From Microbacterium yannicii PS01 (GTDB lineage: Bacteria; Actinomycetota; Actinomycetes; Actinomycetales; Microbacteriaceae), in assembly GCF_000304335.1 (NCBI RefSeq), contig NZ_CAJF01000016.1:1-64000 (forward strand): a DNA stretch of 64,000 nucleotides, in the 5' to 3' direction. This document shows, in pieces, positions 42,435 to 51,488 of the stretch. The first letter of the stretch is position 1. Every line of letters starts with the position of its first letter. The notes under the pieces were generated by a model. That model was not told the origin of the DNA. It searched no databases and worked only from the letters and a program-made list of their open reading frames with translations. The position numbers were made by a program, and so were the translations under genes.

Positions 42435-45400
42435 GCCGCGACTCGTTGTGGCACTGCTGCACGCCGACGGGAGCCATCGCACCGCAAAACCCGTGACCGG
42501 GTCGTACCGCGGCGCGCCCGACACGACGCGGAGCCCGGCCGCCCGAGTGGTGCTTCAACTGCAGAAGGCCGCGGGCAACGCGGCCGTCAGTGCGATGATC
42601 AGGTCGGCGGCCGAGACCCCTGCGCGACTGCAGCGGTTGCAGCGCGGCGCGATCCCGCCCCCGCCCGTTCAGCCTCGACCGGCGAACCCGGCTGCGCACC
42701 CGGGACTTCGCGCCGCCAAGGCGTCGCTTCGATCGGCGACGCACTCGATGGCGAAACATCCGCCGCCCGCGGTGAAGGCCGCAGAGGCAGCCAGGGCCGC
42801 GGCGCCGCCGGTCGGAGACCGCGAAGCACAGGCCAAGGAGGCCAAAGCCGCATCCATGGGAGCCGCGCCGCCGGGCGGCTTCGACAAGGCCGGTTTCGTC
42901 GCTGCCGTGAAGGCCGCGATAGATCGACAATCGCCCAAGACGCTGGAGGAAGCCGACGAGTTCGGCAAGTCGGGGAAGTCGGATGCGATCGCGGCTGACG
43001 TGAAGGGCAGGGTCGCTCACGGCAAGGACGCGGCGGCAAAGCCGATGGCCGAGGCATCCGCGAAGCCGCCCGATCCATCGCGAGCGGTCGAGAAAGAGGT
43101 CATCCCGATCCCCCTGGAGCCGCCGGTCGCGAAGCCCAAGATCGAGGCGGCGCAGGCTGCGCCGGCGCGGGCGCCCCCGGAGCAGACAGACCTTCGCAAC
43201 GGGCCCGCAGAGACCGAACGAAAAATGGCGGATGCCGGAGTCTCCGAGGCCCAGTTCCGGCACTCGAACGAACCGGAGCTGACCGGAGCGCTCGCCGCGA
43301 AGCAGGACGCCGAGCAGCACTCGGCAACCGCGGTCGGACCGGTGCGCGAAGGTGAGGCGGCCACCATCGCTGCGGTCAAGCAGAACGCCGGCGCGGCCGG
43401 CGGAGGGACGGCGACCGCGCTGCTCGGTGCCCGCACCGCCGGGCAGGCGGGAGTCGCCGCCAAGCAGCAGCAGGCGCGCTCGAAGGACGAGCAGGAGCGC
43501 GCCGACGTCACCACGCACGTGACGGGGATCTTCGATGCGACCAAGAACGACGTCGACAACATCCTGACGGGCATCGACCCCCAGGTCGACCAGGCGTTCA
43601 AAGATGGCGAGGCCGCCGCCAAGAAGGCTTTCACCGACCAGCACACGGCCGAGATGAAGGCCTTCCGCGACAAGCGGTACTCCTACGACATGATCGGCGC
43701 TGCCAAGTGGGCCGCCGATCTTCTCCTCGGTCCGGAGCCAGAGGTCGATCGGATCTTCCAGCGGGCGCGCGCCCGGTACGAGTCCGAGATGACCAAGGTC
43801 ATCAACGCCATCGCCGACCTCGTCGGGCGCGAGCTCACTCGCGCCAAGGAGCGGGTCGCAAAGGGTCGGGCCGACATCGACCGATACGTGAAGGGGCTCA
43901 AGCCCGCGCTGCAGAAGATGGGCGCGGACACCGCCAAGGACGTCGGCGGCCGGTTCGACGATCTCGTAGGAACGATCGATGAGAAGGGCCAGGCGCTCGC
44001 CGAAGATCTCGCGAACAAGTATGTCGAAGCGCGCACCGCGGTCGACGACGAGATCAAGAAGATGCAAGAGGAGAACAAAGGTCTCGTCGACAAGGCGAAG
44101 GATGCGGTCGGCGGTGCGATCGAGACGATCCTCAAACTGAAGGACATGCTCCTCGGCGTCCTCGCCCGCGCTGCGGCAGCGGTTGAGAAGATCATCAAGG
44201 ACCCGATCGGCTTCCTCGGCAACCTCGTCAACGCTGTCAAGGGCGGCATCGTTCAGTTCGGAAACAACATCTTTACCCACCTCAAGACCGGCCTCCAGTC
44301 GTGGCTCTTCGGGGCGCTTTCAGACGCCGGCATCGAGTTGCCGGAGAAGTTCGATCTCAAGGGTGTGCTGAAGCTCGTCCTCTCGATCCTCGGGCTCACC
44401 TGGGACTCCATCCGCGCGAAGATCGCCGCCAAGCTGCCGCCGGGCGCGATCGAGTTCGTCGAGCAGGGGTTCACGATCGTCCAGATCCTCATCAAGGAGG
44501 GAGTCGGCGGACTGTGGAAGGTGATCCTCGAGAAAGTCGGAGACATCAAGGAGATGGTGCTGACGCAGGTGAAGGAGATGGTGTCGATCGAGATCGTCAA
44601 GGCGGGCATCGTGTGGCTCATTTCGCTGCTGAACCCGGCCTCAGCCTTCGTCAAGGCGTGCAAGATGATCTACGACGTCGTCATGTTCTTCGTCGAGAAA
44701 GCGGATCAGATCAAGGCGTTCGTCGACTCCATCCTCGACTCGGTCGAGTCGATCGCTGCAGGAGGCGTCGGTGCGGTTGCCGGCTACATCGAGAAGACCC
44801 TCGGGCGGATGGTGCCGGTGCTGATCGGCTTCCTCGCCTCGCTCCTCGGCCTCGGCGGCATCTCGGGAAAGATCAGGAAGATCCTCGAGACCGTCCAGAA
44901 GCCGGTCAACAAGGCCATCGACTGGGTGATCGGCAAAGCGGTCGCGTTCGGCAAGAAGGCGATCGCCATCGGCAAGAAGCTCTGGAACAAAGCGAAGGAG
45001 AAAGGCAAGGCCGCGTTCGGCAAGCTGAAGAAGAAGCTGGGGATCAAGGAGAAAACCCCGGAGCAGATCGAGAAGGATAAGCAGCAGCGGCTCGACAAAG
45101 GCGTCGCGGCGGGGCTCAAAGTTGTGGAACGGTTTTCAACGCGGCCCCTCCTCAAGGCTGTCGTCGCACCGCTGATGACCGCGATCCGGCTTCGCTACCG
45201 GATGGCGTCGCTGGAGCTGCTCGTCCAGGACGGTGTCTGGGCGGTCTCAGGAGCGGTGAACCCCACCAGAGTCGCCAAGTCGTCCGTCAAACCGGGCGAA
45301 CAGGATAAGCACGTCGGCACCGTCGCGCCTCATGACTCCCAGCCGTCGCCGCGACCGGGCCTCTGGTCGGAGCATGTGATCCCTCGTGGCTACGCCAATG

Positions 45401-45819
45401 CCGTGCTGTCCGTCGGGGGAGTGGCGATCCTGACGAAGGGAGAGTATGGCAGCCTGCAAACCGTCTTGACGTACCGGACAGCTCGCAGAGACAAGGACTT
45501 CGGCCCGAATCGCGACCTCAGCTTGATCAGCGGCTTCTACGGTGGGGCCAAGGCGGTGAGAGCCGGGAAAGACTCCGACCGGGCCGCGCTCTCGACGAAG
45601 AACCTCACAAACGTGAAGAAGGCGTTCTCGATGCTGTCGAACGGAGCGGTGAAGCGGACCATAGACGCGGTCGCCACCGACTGGAATGGTCACAAATCGA
45701 CGAGGGTCGACGCCGATGGCGTGGCATACCCCCTCAAGCCGGACGCGGCGACGATCACCAGTGCCGCCGCAACCGAACGCCAGCAGATCGAGGCGATCTT
45801 CGCGTCGCGTGGTATCTGA
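42403..45819 (+). CDS. Large candidate eCIS effector (or tape-measure-like) protein
   Basis: A 1138-residue protein. Near residue 55 it carries QLQKAAGNAAVSAMI, matching the motif in the DUF4157 protein. Residues 80-330 are Ala/Lys-rich; 330-620 are long helices; 620-870 hold amphipathic and hydrophobic helices (LVLSILGLTWDSIRAKI, MVPVLIGFLASLLGL) and a Lys-rich segment (KKLWNKAKEKGKAAFGK). The last 250 residues form a separate, less biased domain containing WSEHVIPRGYANAV at about 988-1001, reminiscent of HNH-like nuclease or other toxin cores. Function is inferred from position and architecture; a tape-measure role is an alternative. GTG 42403 overlaps the upstream gene and lacks a good SD; GTG 42451 is possible. 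Confidence 0.75.
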   Translation: MRRKRRKRLAEPRLVVALLHADGSHRTAKPVTGSYRGAPDTTRSPAARVVLQLQKAAGNAAVSAMIRSAAETPARLQRLQRGAIPPPPVQPRPANPAAHPGLRAAKASLRSATHSMAKHPPPAVKAAEAARAAAPPVGDREAQAKEAKAASMGAAPPGGFDKAGFVAAVKAAIDRQSPKTLEEADEFGKSGKSDAIAADVKGRVAHGKDAAAKPMAEASAKPPDPSRAVEKEVIPIPLEPPVAKPKIEAAQAAPARAPPEQTDLRNGPAETERKMADAGVSEAQFRHSNEPELTGALAAKQDAEQHSATAVGPVREGEAATIAAVKQNAGAAGGGTATALLGARTAGQAGVAAKQQQARSKDEQERADVTTHVTGIFDATKNDVDNILTGIDPQVDQAFKDGEAAAKKAFTDQHTAEMKAFRDKRYSYDMIGAAKWAADLLLGPEPEVDRIFQRARARYESEMTKVINAIADLVGRELTRAKERVAKGRADIDRYVKGLKPALQKMGADTAKDVGGRFDDLVGTIDEKGQALAEDLANKYVEARTAVDDEIKKMQEENKGLVDKAKDAVGGAIETILKLKDMLLGVLARAAAAVEKIIKDPIGFLGNLVNAVKGGIVQFGNNIFTHLKTGLQSWLFGALSDAGIELPEKFDLKGVLKLVLSILGLTWDSIRAKIAAKLPPGAIEFVEQGFTIVQILIKEGVGGLWKVILEKVGDIKEMVLTQVKEMVSIEIVKAGIVWLISLLNPASAFVKACKMIYDVVMFFVEKADQIKAFVDSILDSVESIAAGGVGAVAGYIEKTLGRMVPVLIGFLASLLGLGGISGKIRKILETVQKPVNKAIDWVIGKAVAFGKKAIAIGKKLWNKAKEKGKAAFGKLKKKLGIKEKTPEQIEKDKQQRLDKGVAAGLKVVERFSTRPLLKAVVAPLMTAIRLRYRMASLELLVQDGVWAVSGAVNPTRVAKSSVKPGEQDKHVGTVAPHDSQPSPRPGLWSEHVIPRGYANAVLSVGGVAILTKGEYGSLQTVLTYRTARRDKDFGPNRDLSLISGFYGGAKAVRAGKDSDRAALSTKNLTNVKKAFSMLSNGAVKRTIDAVATDWNGHKSTRVDADGVAYPLKPDAATITSAAATERQQIEAIFASRGI

Positions 45820-45961
45820 TCACGTGGAGGCATGCGGTCGCAGGGCCTAGGGATGCCCTATCGCGCACACACCGCTACCCACCCGCACGCACCGAAAGAC
45901 TGCCCTCCGCGGCATCCGCTCATCGACGCTGGAAAGACGCAATTCAGCGAAGGAGTCCGGG

Positions 45962-47518
45962 ATGCCCACCTACCTTTCACCCGGTGTCTACGTGCAGGAG
46001 ATCGACGCCGCGACGCGCCCGATCGAGGGCGTCGGCACCGCGGTCGCCGCTTTCATCGGCTTCGCGCCGAAGGGACCCGAGAACGCGCCCACCCTCGTGT
46101 CGAACTGGACGCAGTTCGTCGACACCTTCGGGGGCCTCGCCGAGGGCGCCTACCTGGCTTACGCCGTCTACGGCTACTTCCTCAACGGAGGCGGCAACTG
46201 CTACGTGGTGCGCATCGGCACGGCGTCCGCCGGAAACGCGAGCAGGAAGGACGCGAAGCAACTCGTGGCCGGCCCCCAGACTGCTCAGATCGGGGCGTAC
46301 TCATTCACCGCGAAGACCGCCTCTGCCAACGCCAAGCCGATCAAGGTGGAGGTCGCCGATCCTGACGGGGACGGCTCCGAAGAGGGTAGCTTCAAGGTCG
46401 CTGTCACGGTCGAAGGGCGTGCGCCCGAGGTGTTCGACAACCTCTCACCCAAGCCGGAGAGCCCGCAGTTCATCGTCACCAAGCTCGCCGCCTCGAAGCT
46501 CGTCACGGTCGAGGAGGTCGATCCGGCATCGGCCGGGCTGCGGCTGCGCAACGGCACCTTCGACCTGGTCGTTCCCGAGCCGGAGTCGCAGCCCATCGTG
46601 CTCGACGACATCGGCGCAGCCGACTACATCGGCGACGCCGCGGATCGCACCGGGTTCAGCGGGCTGGAGCAGATCGAAGAAGTGACGATGGTTGCCGTGC
46701 CCGACCTGATGGCCGCGTACGAGCAGGGCTCCGTCGACCTCGAGACGGTGAAGGCGGTGCAGCTCGCGGTCATCGCGCACTGCGAGCTCATGGGCGACCG
46801 CATGGCCATCCTCGACCCGCCGCCGCAGCTTTCTGCGCAGGATGCGGTGAGATGGCGGCGGATCGAGGCGGGATACGACTCGAAGTTCGCGGCGCTCTAC
46901 TACCCGTGGATCAAGGTGCTCGATCCCATGTCGGGAACGAACCGGGTCATCCCGCCGTCTGGGCACATCGCCGGCGTGTGGGCCCGTAACGACAATGAGC
47001 GCGGAGTGCACAAGGCGCCCGCGAACGAGGTCATCCGCGGCGCGCTCGAGCCTCAGACGCAGCTGACACGCACCGAACAGGAGCTGCTCAACCCGATCGG
47101 AGTCAACGCGATCCGCAGCTTCCCCGGGCGAGGGGTGCGTGTCTGGGGTGCTCGCACGCTCTCGAGCGACCCGGCGTGGCGGTACGTGAACGTGCGCCGG
47201 CTGTTCAACTACCTCGAGAAGTCGATCCTGGCCGCGACCCAGTTCGCGGTCTTCGAGCCGAACGACCCGGCACTGTGGGGCAAGCTCACCCGCTCGATAT
47301 CGAGCTTCCTGATCGGCGAGTGGCGAAAGGGCGCGCTGTTCGGGCGTTCAGCCGATGAGGCGTTCTTCGTGAAGTGCGACGACGAGACGAACCCGGCCGA
47401 CGTCATCGACGCGGGCCAGGTCATCTGCCAGATCGGCGTGGCTCCCGTGAAGCCCGCGGAGTTCGTCGTGTTCCAACTGTCGCAATTCTCGGGCGGCACG
47501 AGCCTGGTCACCGAGTGA
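45962..47518 (+). CDS. eCIS contractile tail sheath protein
   Basis: A 518-residue phage-tail-sheath family protein. The N-terminus TYLSPGVYVQEIDAATRPIEGVGTAVAAF is characteristic: the PGVYVQE strand donates to neighbouring subunits, and is followed by FIGFAPKGP. The central, variable part (about 90-220) contains Ig-like beta structure and the C-terminal core has NPIGVNAIRSFPGRGVRVWGARTLS and VNVRRLFNYLEKSI, ending IGVAPVKPAEFVVFQLSQ. It polymerises round the tube and contracts on firing. Only one sheath gene is present, whereas many eCIS loci have two or more. ATG 45962 has GAAGGAG 8 nt upstream; a 142-bp gap separates it from the effector gene. Confidence 0.97.
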   Translation: MPTYLSPGVYVQEIDAATRPIEGVGTAVAAFIGFAPKGPENAPTLVSNWTQFVDTFGGLAEGAYLAYAVYGYFLNGGGNCYVVRIGTASAGNASRKDAKQLVAGPQTAQIGAYSFTAKTASANAKPIKVEVADPDGDGSEEGSFKVAVTVEGRAPEVFDNLSPKPESPQFIVTKLAASKLVTVEEVDPASAGLRLRNGTFDLVVPEPESQPIVLDDIGAADYIGDAADRTGFSGLEQIEEVTMVAVPDLMAAYEQGSVDLETVKAVQLAVIAHCELMGDRMAILDPPPQLSAQDAVRWRRIEAGYDSKFAALYYPWIKVLDPMSGTNRVIPPSGHIAGVWARNDNERGVHKAPANEVIRGALEPQTQLTRTEQELLNPIGVNAIRSFPGRGVRVWGARTLSSDPAWRYVNVRRLFNYLEKSILAATQFAVFEPNDPALWGKLTRSISSFLIGEWRKGALFGRSADEAFFVKCDDETNPADVIDAGQVICQIGVAPVKPAEFVVFQLSQFSGGTSLVTE

Positions 47519-47547
47519 TCGACGATCGCAACCACTAGGAGCTAGAC

Positions 47548-47994
47548 ATGGCACTTGCAGATTCCTTCGACTCCTCACCGGCCTACGCCTTCAAGGTCAC
47601 GATCGACGGCATCGAGATCCCCAAGGTGACCGAGGTGTCGGGCCTGAAGAACGAGGTCGACAAGATCGAGCTGAAACAGCAGCTCGCCGACGGCAAGTAC
47701 GTCGCGCGGCAGCTGATCGGACGCGCCAAGACGGGGGAGTTCACAGTGACGCGCGGACTCACCGACTCCAAGACGATCTCGGACTGGCTGAAAGTGGTGA
47801 TGAAGGGCGACGTCGCCGGCGCCCGGAAGAACGCGTCCGTCGAGTTGCTCGATTACGAGGGCGGCACGCTCAAGAAGTACGAGTTCCGCAACTGCTGGGT
47901 GCGAGTCGTCGAGATCAACTCGCTCAAGGCCGGTGCGACCGAGCAGGCGACCGAGAAGTTCACCGTCTGCTTCGACGAGTCCGAGGTGACCTGA
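47548..47994 (+). CDS. eCIS inner tube protein 1 (gp19/Hcp-like)
   Basis: A 148-residue tail-tube protein: AYAFKVTIDGIEIPKVTEVSGLKNEVD at the N-terminus and GEFTVTRGLTDSKTISDWLK in the middle are typical of the T4 gp19 family, as is the C-terminal beta-strand LKKYEFRNCWVRVVEINSL. It stacks in hexameric rings to make the inner tube. ATG 47548 has TAGGAG upstream. Its stop overlaps the next gene by one base (TGATG). Confidence 0.96.
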   Translation: MALADSFDSSPAYAFKVTIDGIEIPKVTEVSGLKNEVDKIELKQQLADGKYVARQLIGRAKTGEFTVTRGLTDSKTISDWLKVVMKGDVAGARKNASVELLDYEGGTLKKYEFRNCWVRVVEINSLKAGATEQATEKFTVCFDESEVT

Positions 47995-48458
47995 TGCAGC
48001 GGGTGCTGGCGACGCGGTCGGGTCGGCCCGAAGCCGAGAACGCCGAAGGCGCGCCCCCGTCCACGACATCCGTGACCGACGACGGCGCCATGCGCACCGA
48101 GTTCGCTTTCGAGCTCCCGCGTGGCTACGTCGGAGCCGACGGCACGGTGCACCGCCGTGGGGTCATGCGGCTGGCGACGGCCCGTGACGAACTGCTCCCG
48201 CTTTACGACGCCCGCGTGCAGGAGAATCCCGCCTTCACGACTGTCGTGCTTCTGGGGCGGGTGATCACCTCGCTCGGTTCGCTCGGCACGGTGGACGGCT
48301 CGGTGATCGAGAACATGTTCGCGTCGGACGTCGCGTTCCTGCAGGACTTCTACCGCCGCATCAACGCCGAGGGCCACACGCGCATCGCGGTCACATGCCC
48401 GGAGTGCTCGCACCGTTTCACGGCCGATCTTGCGGGCGGTCGCCTGGGGGAATCATGA
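47994..48458 (+). CDS. eCIS baseplate-associated protein with zinc-knuckle end
   Basis: A 154-residue protein. After a variable 32-residue start, residues 33-150 form a conserved block (RTEFAFELPRGYVGADGTVHRRGVMRL, VLLGRVITSLGSLG) ending in TCPECSHRF, half of a zinc-binding site (CxxC plus His). Homologues in the same place of eCIS operons are annotated as T4-like baseplate or tail assembly proteins. It lies between the tube gene and the DUF6760 gene, overlapping both (1 and 4 nt). ATG 48092 would give the conserved block alone, but the overlap supports 47994. Confidence 0.85.
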   Translation: MQRVLATRSGRPEAENAEGAPPSTTSVTDDGAMRTEFAFELPRGYVGADGTVHRRGVMRLATARDELLPLYDARVQENPAFTTVVLLGRVITSLGSLGTVDGSVIENMFASDVAFLQDFYRRINAEGHTRIAVTCPECSHRFTADLAGGRLGES

Positions 48459-48613
48459 CGTACTCGGCCGACCGCATCCATGAAGAGGTCGCGTACGTCG
48501 CCTATCACTTCCACTGGTCGCTCGACGACATCCTCGACATGGAGCACACGGAGCGCCTGCGCTATGTGCGCGAGATCGCAGCGATCAACACGCGGATGAG
48601 CGAAGGCGGCTGA
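48455..48613 (+). CDS. DUF6760 small eCIS protein
   Basis: A 52-residue protein, TYSADRIHEEVAYVAYHFHW being its conserved start, followed by SLDDILDMEHTERLRYVREI. Short length, the His/Trp-rich core and position directly after the zinc-knuckle protein identify it as DUF6760, found only in phage-tail-like loci; probably a chaperone or partner of the preceding protein. ATG 48455 overlaps the upstream stop by 4 nt (ATGA). Confidence 0.88.
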   Translation: MTYSADRIHEEVAYVAYHFHWSLDDILDMEHTERLRYVREIAAINTRMSEGG

Positions 48614-48616
48614 GAC

Positions 48617-51016
48617 GTGCGGTGGCCGTGGCAGCGATCCGAGGAGCGGATGACGGATGCCGCTCCTCGCGTCTCGGCGACGGCCGGGGGTGTACCATCC
48701 CGCGCCGAGCGGATCGTGCCCCCCGCGGGGTGGGCGTTCCTGCCGCCGCTGCAACGACAGATCTCCGATGTCGCGCCGACCGCGATGCGGCCGGCCTTCC
48801 TGGCCTCGCTGCCGACCCGCGTCGTGCCGGCGCTGCTCGGGAGCATGGGGCATCTCGTCGACGACGGGGCGCCGTCAGGGACGATCGCCATCGACGACGG
48901 CGCGCCGGCAGCCCCGGTGCAGCGCGCGGCCGTGACCGAGCTGAGCCTGCGGCGTGCCTCTGCTCCGGCTCCGGTGCGTGCCCTGCCGCAAGCAGGGGTC
49001 GGTGCCGAAGGCGTCGGCGCGGCGACACGACGGGACGCGTTGGCGGTGGTGGATGCGGCAGCGGCGCAGTCGTCTGACCAGCCTGCGGACGCGGGCGCCG
49101 GTCCATCCGCAGACACGGACGGCGGCGCACTCGAGTTCTCGTCGGACGCGAGCGAGATCCCGGTCGTGCACCCGTCAGCCCCCGGGGGGCCGAGCGCACC
49201 GAGCGGCTTCGACCACTCCTCCGCGCCGCTGCCTGGCGCCTCGCTGCTCCAGCGACGGGCGCCGTCCGGTGGCGCGGCGGCGGCGTCGTCGTCAGAGCCG
49301 GCAGTTCCACTGATGCTGTCGCCGGACGCCGCGGATTCTCCTTCCGCGTCCATACAGCGTCGAGCCGTGTCGGAGCCTGTTCCGGCCGGAGAGGATCCCC
49401 AGCCTATGGTTCCCCTTCAGAGGGTGGCAGCTGTCGGCCCACCGGCTGCGACCCCGATGCGGCGGGCCGGACTGGGCGCTCCTCTTCGCGTGCCGGCACC
49501 GGCCGGCTCACCGACGGGCCAACCCGCACTGACCGTCTCGCCGGTGCAGAGACGATCCGAGCCGGGGTCACCGCTCGCACTCCCGACGTCTCACGCCCCC
49601 GAGGCTGGAAGCGCGGTGACCGCGCCCACGGCCGTGCCGGAAGAAGCTGTGTCGGGCACCGTAGAGGGCGAGGTCACGGAAGCGACCGCAGAGCAGATTT
49701 TCTTGCGTTCCGGTGAAGACGACGTACACCTGATCGCTGCCGATGGGGCTGAGGCTCCAGCCGATGCACCCGGGGGTGCAGAATCGACCGTCGTCCAACG
49801 CGACCTGATCGTCGCCGCGGCGCACCGTCTGGTCCACGACGCATCCGGTTTCCCACCGCCGCCCGCTTCATCGCCGTCACCTGATTCGGCGCCGCCCCCC
49901 GCCACAGCATCGACGCTGCTCGCGCCGCATGGGCGGCTCACCCGCGTCAGCACCCCGTTCGAGCAGAGTCCATCTTCGGAACCGGGGCGAATCGTGCCGA
50001 TCGTCGCGGCGCGTAGCATCGCTCCTGCGATCAGTCCGCTCCCACTCGGTCGGGCGATTGCGTCAGGCCGGGCTCACAGAGTCGTCGCCGCGCGTGCGAT
50101 CGCGCCAGGCGCGACCGTCGGCGGAGGCCTAGCGCCCGCCGTGATCGGCGAAAAAGCCTCTGGCGAAGGATCGGTCCGGGTCACGGGGTCCTCACCCCGC
50201 ACGATCGAGAGCAGCTCTGACGAGCCGACAACCGCCGCACGCGAGTCGCGCCCAAGTGTGAAGACGCCGGTTCCGGTCGGGGCCGTTCCGATCCAGCGAG
50301 CAGTTTTCAGCGGCGAGGCGGACCGTGACGCCGCGCCTCCGGCTCACGCGACCACGACGTCCGACTCCGCGTTCGTGGAGTCCGCGACGCCGGGCGAGGC
50401 GGCAGCGATGACTTCATCGCCGGCCACAGCGCCGCGGCAACGAGTGTCGGTGGCCCGTTCGATCACCGCGCCCTCGCCCACGGAGCCGTCGGCTGCGACG
50501 AACGCAACGGGTTCGGCCGCGCCGGCATCCCCCGCTGCGGTCACGTCCGTGCGGACGGGCACGGCCGCTGCTGTCTGGGTGCCGGCCCCGATCACGACCC
50601 GGCGCGGGCAGCCGAGTGTCGCCGCGTCCGTCCCGGTGCAGCGCACGTTCGGCCTTCCCACCAGCCTTCCCTCACGCCCGTCGGCACCTGACCTCTCGTC
50701 CCTCGCGCCCCCGATGCCGTCAACCCCGGACCTGTCCTCCCTGGCGTCGCGCGCGCCGGATCTCCCGTCGGCCGATGAGCTCCGGTCTCGTGCCACCGAA
50801 GCAGTGCCGGAGGCATCGGATGCGGCGCGTTCCGCGTCGGACACGCTGACGCGGGCGGGGCAGGCGCTGTCCACCGCGGGGGAGGCGGCCACCGCTGGAG
50901 CCCCCGACAACGTCGAACAGCTCGTGCGCAAGCTCTACGGCCCACTCGTGCGCCGGATCAAGGCTGAACTGCTGCTCGACCGTGAGCGACGCGGCATTCG
51001 CATCGACGGGATCTAA
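48617..51016 (+). CDS. Large disordered eCIS protein with repeated QR motifs
   Basis: A 799-residue protein, very rich in Ala, Pro, Ser, Thr and Val and predicted disordered over residues 60-720. Short [VIL]QR motifs recur about ten times (PPLQRQ, APVQRA, SLLQRR, ASIQRR, VPLQRV, SPVQRR, TVVQRD, VPIQRA, VPVQRT). The ends are ordered: the N-terminus has PPAGWAFLPPLQRQIS; the C-terminus is a helical segment (NVEQLVRKLYGPLVRRIKAELLLDRERRG) that may bind the baseplate. QR motifs also occur in the DUF4157 protein and effector. Similar proteins occupy this slot in actinobacterial eCIS loci; function unknown. GTG 48617 lies 3 nt after the DUF6760 stop. Confidence 0.85.
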   Translation: MRWPWQRSEERMTDAAPRVSATAGGVPSRAERIVPPAGWAFLPPLQRQISDVAPTAMRPAFLASLPTRVVPALLGSMGHLVDDGAPSGTIAIDDGAPAAPVQRAAVTELSLRRASAPAPVRALPQAGVGAEGVGAATRRDALAVVDAAAAQSSDQPADAGAGPSADTDGGALEFSSDASEIPVVHPSAPGGPSAPSGFDHSSAPLPGASLLQRRAPSGGAAAASSSEPAVPLMLSPDAADSPSASIQRRAVSEPVPAGEDPQPMVPLQRVAAVGPPAATPMRRAGLGAPLRVPAPAGSPTGQPALTVSPVQRRSEPGSPLALPTSHAPEAGSAVTAPTAVPEEAVSGTVEGEVTEATAEQIFLRSGEDDVHLIAADGAEAPADAPGGAESTVVQRDLIVAAAHRLVHDASGFPPPPASSPSPDSAPPPATASTLLAPHGRLTRVSTPFEQSPSSEPGRIVPIVAARSIAPAISPLPLGRAIASGRAHRVVAARAIAPGATVGGGLAPAVIGEKASGEGSVRVTGSSPRTIESSSDEPTTAARESRPSVKTPVPVGAVPIQRAVFSGEADRDAAPPAHATTTSDSAFVESATPGEAAAMTSSPATAPRQRVSVARSITAPSPTEPSAATNATGSAAPASPAAVTSVRTGTAAAVWVPAPITTRRGQPSVAASVPVQRTFGLPTSLPSRPSAPDLSSLAPPMPSTPDLSSLASRAPDLPSADELRSRATEAVPEASDAARSASDTLTRAGQALSTAGEAATAGAPDNVEQLVRKLYGPLVRRIKAELLLDRERRGIRIDGI

Positions 51017-51035
51017 GGCACGGGGAGGGGGAACC

Positions 51036-51479
51036 ATGCTCACCGACACCGAGATCGCCGTCGGCGTGCACTACCTCGTGCACCTCGACGAGCAGGACCT
51101 CGGGGACTTCTCGAGCTGTGACGGCATCGGCGTGGAAGTCGTGCTGGAGTCGCGCGAAGAGGGCGGCAACAACGGATTCATCTGGCAGTTTCCGACGCGG
51201 TTGAAGTATCCGAACATCAAGCTCACCCGGCCGGTGAGCAAGCAGTCCGCCGACAAGATCCTGAACTGGGTCGTCGCCGCCGTCTCGGGCTTCTCGCGAG
51301 GCACAGGTCACATCGAGGCGAAGACCGCTGACGGTCAGACCGTCGCGACGTACGACCTGCATGACGTCATCCCCGTGCGCTGGAGCGGACCGAGTCTGAA
51401 CGCCGACCAGCCGAAGGTGCTCACCGAGACGCTCGAGATCGCCCACAACGGGTTCGTCAACACCGGATCGACCTACTGA
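51036..51479 (+). CDS. eCIS inner tube protein 2 (gp19-like)
   Basis: A 147-residue tail-tube-family protein: VGVHYLVHLDEQDLGDFSSCDGIGVEVVLE and FIWQFPTRLKYPNIKLTRPVSKQSADKIL match the second, baseplate-proximal tube protein of eCIS particles, more divergent than the main tube protein at 47548. It probably forms the tube initiator ring on the spike. ATG 51036 is preceded by GGGGAGGGGG; the gap to the disordered protein is 19 bp. Confidence 0.93.
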   Translation: MLTDTEIAVGVHYLVHLDEQDLGDFSSCDGIGVEVVLESREEGGNNGFIWQFPTRLKYPNIKLTRPVSKQSADKILNWVVAAVSGFSRGTGHIEAKTADGQTVATYDLHDVIPVRWSGPSLNADQPKVLTETLEIAHNGFVNTGSTY

Positions 51480-51488
51480 GGCGCAACC

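Noticed and set aside
42259..44280. Long open frame (673 codons) antisense to the effector gene
   Set aside because: Leu/Arg/Gly-biased translation without domain, start signal or SD; shadow of the codon structure on the other strand.
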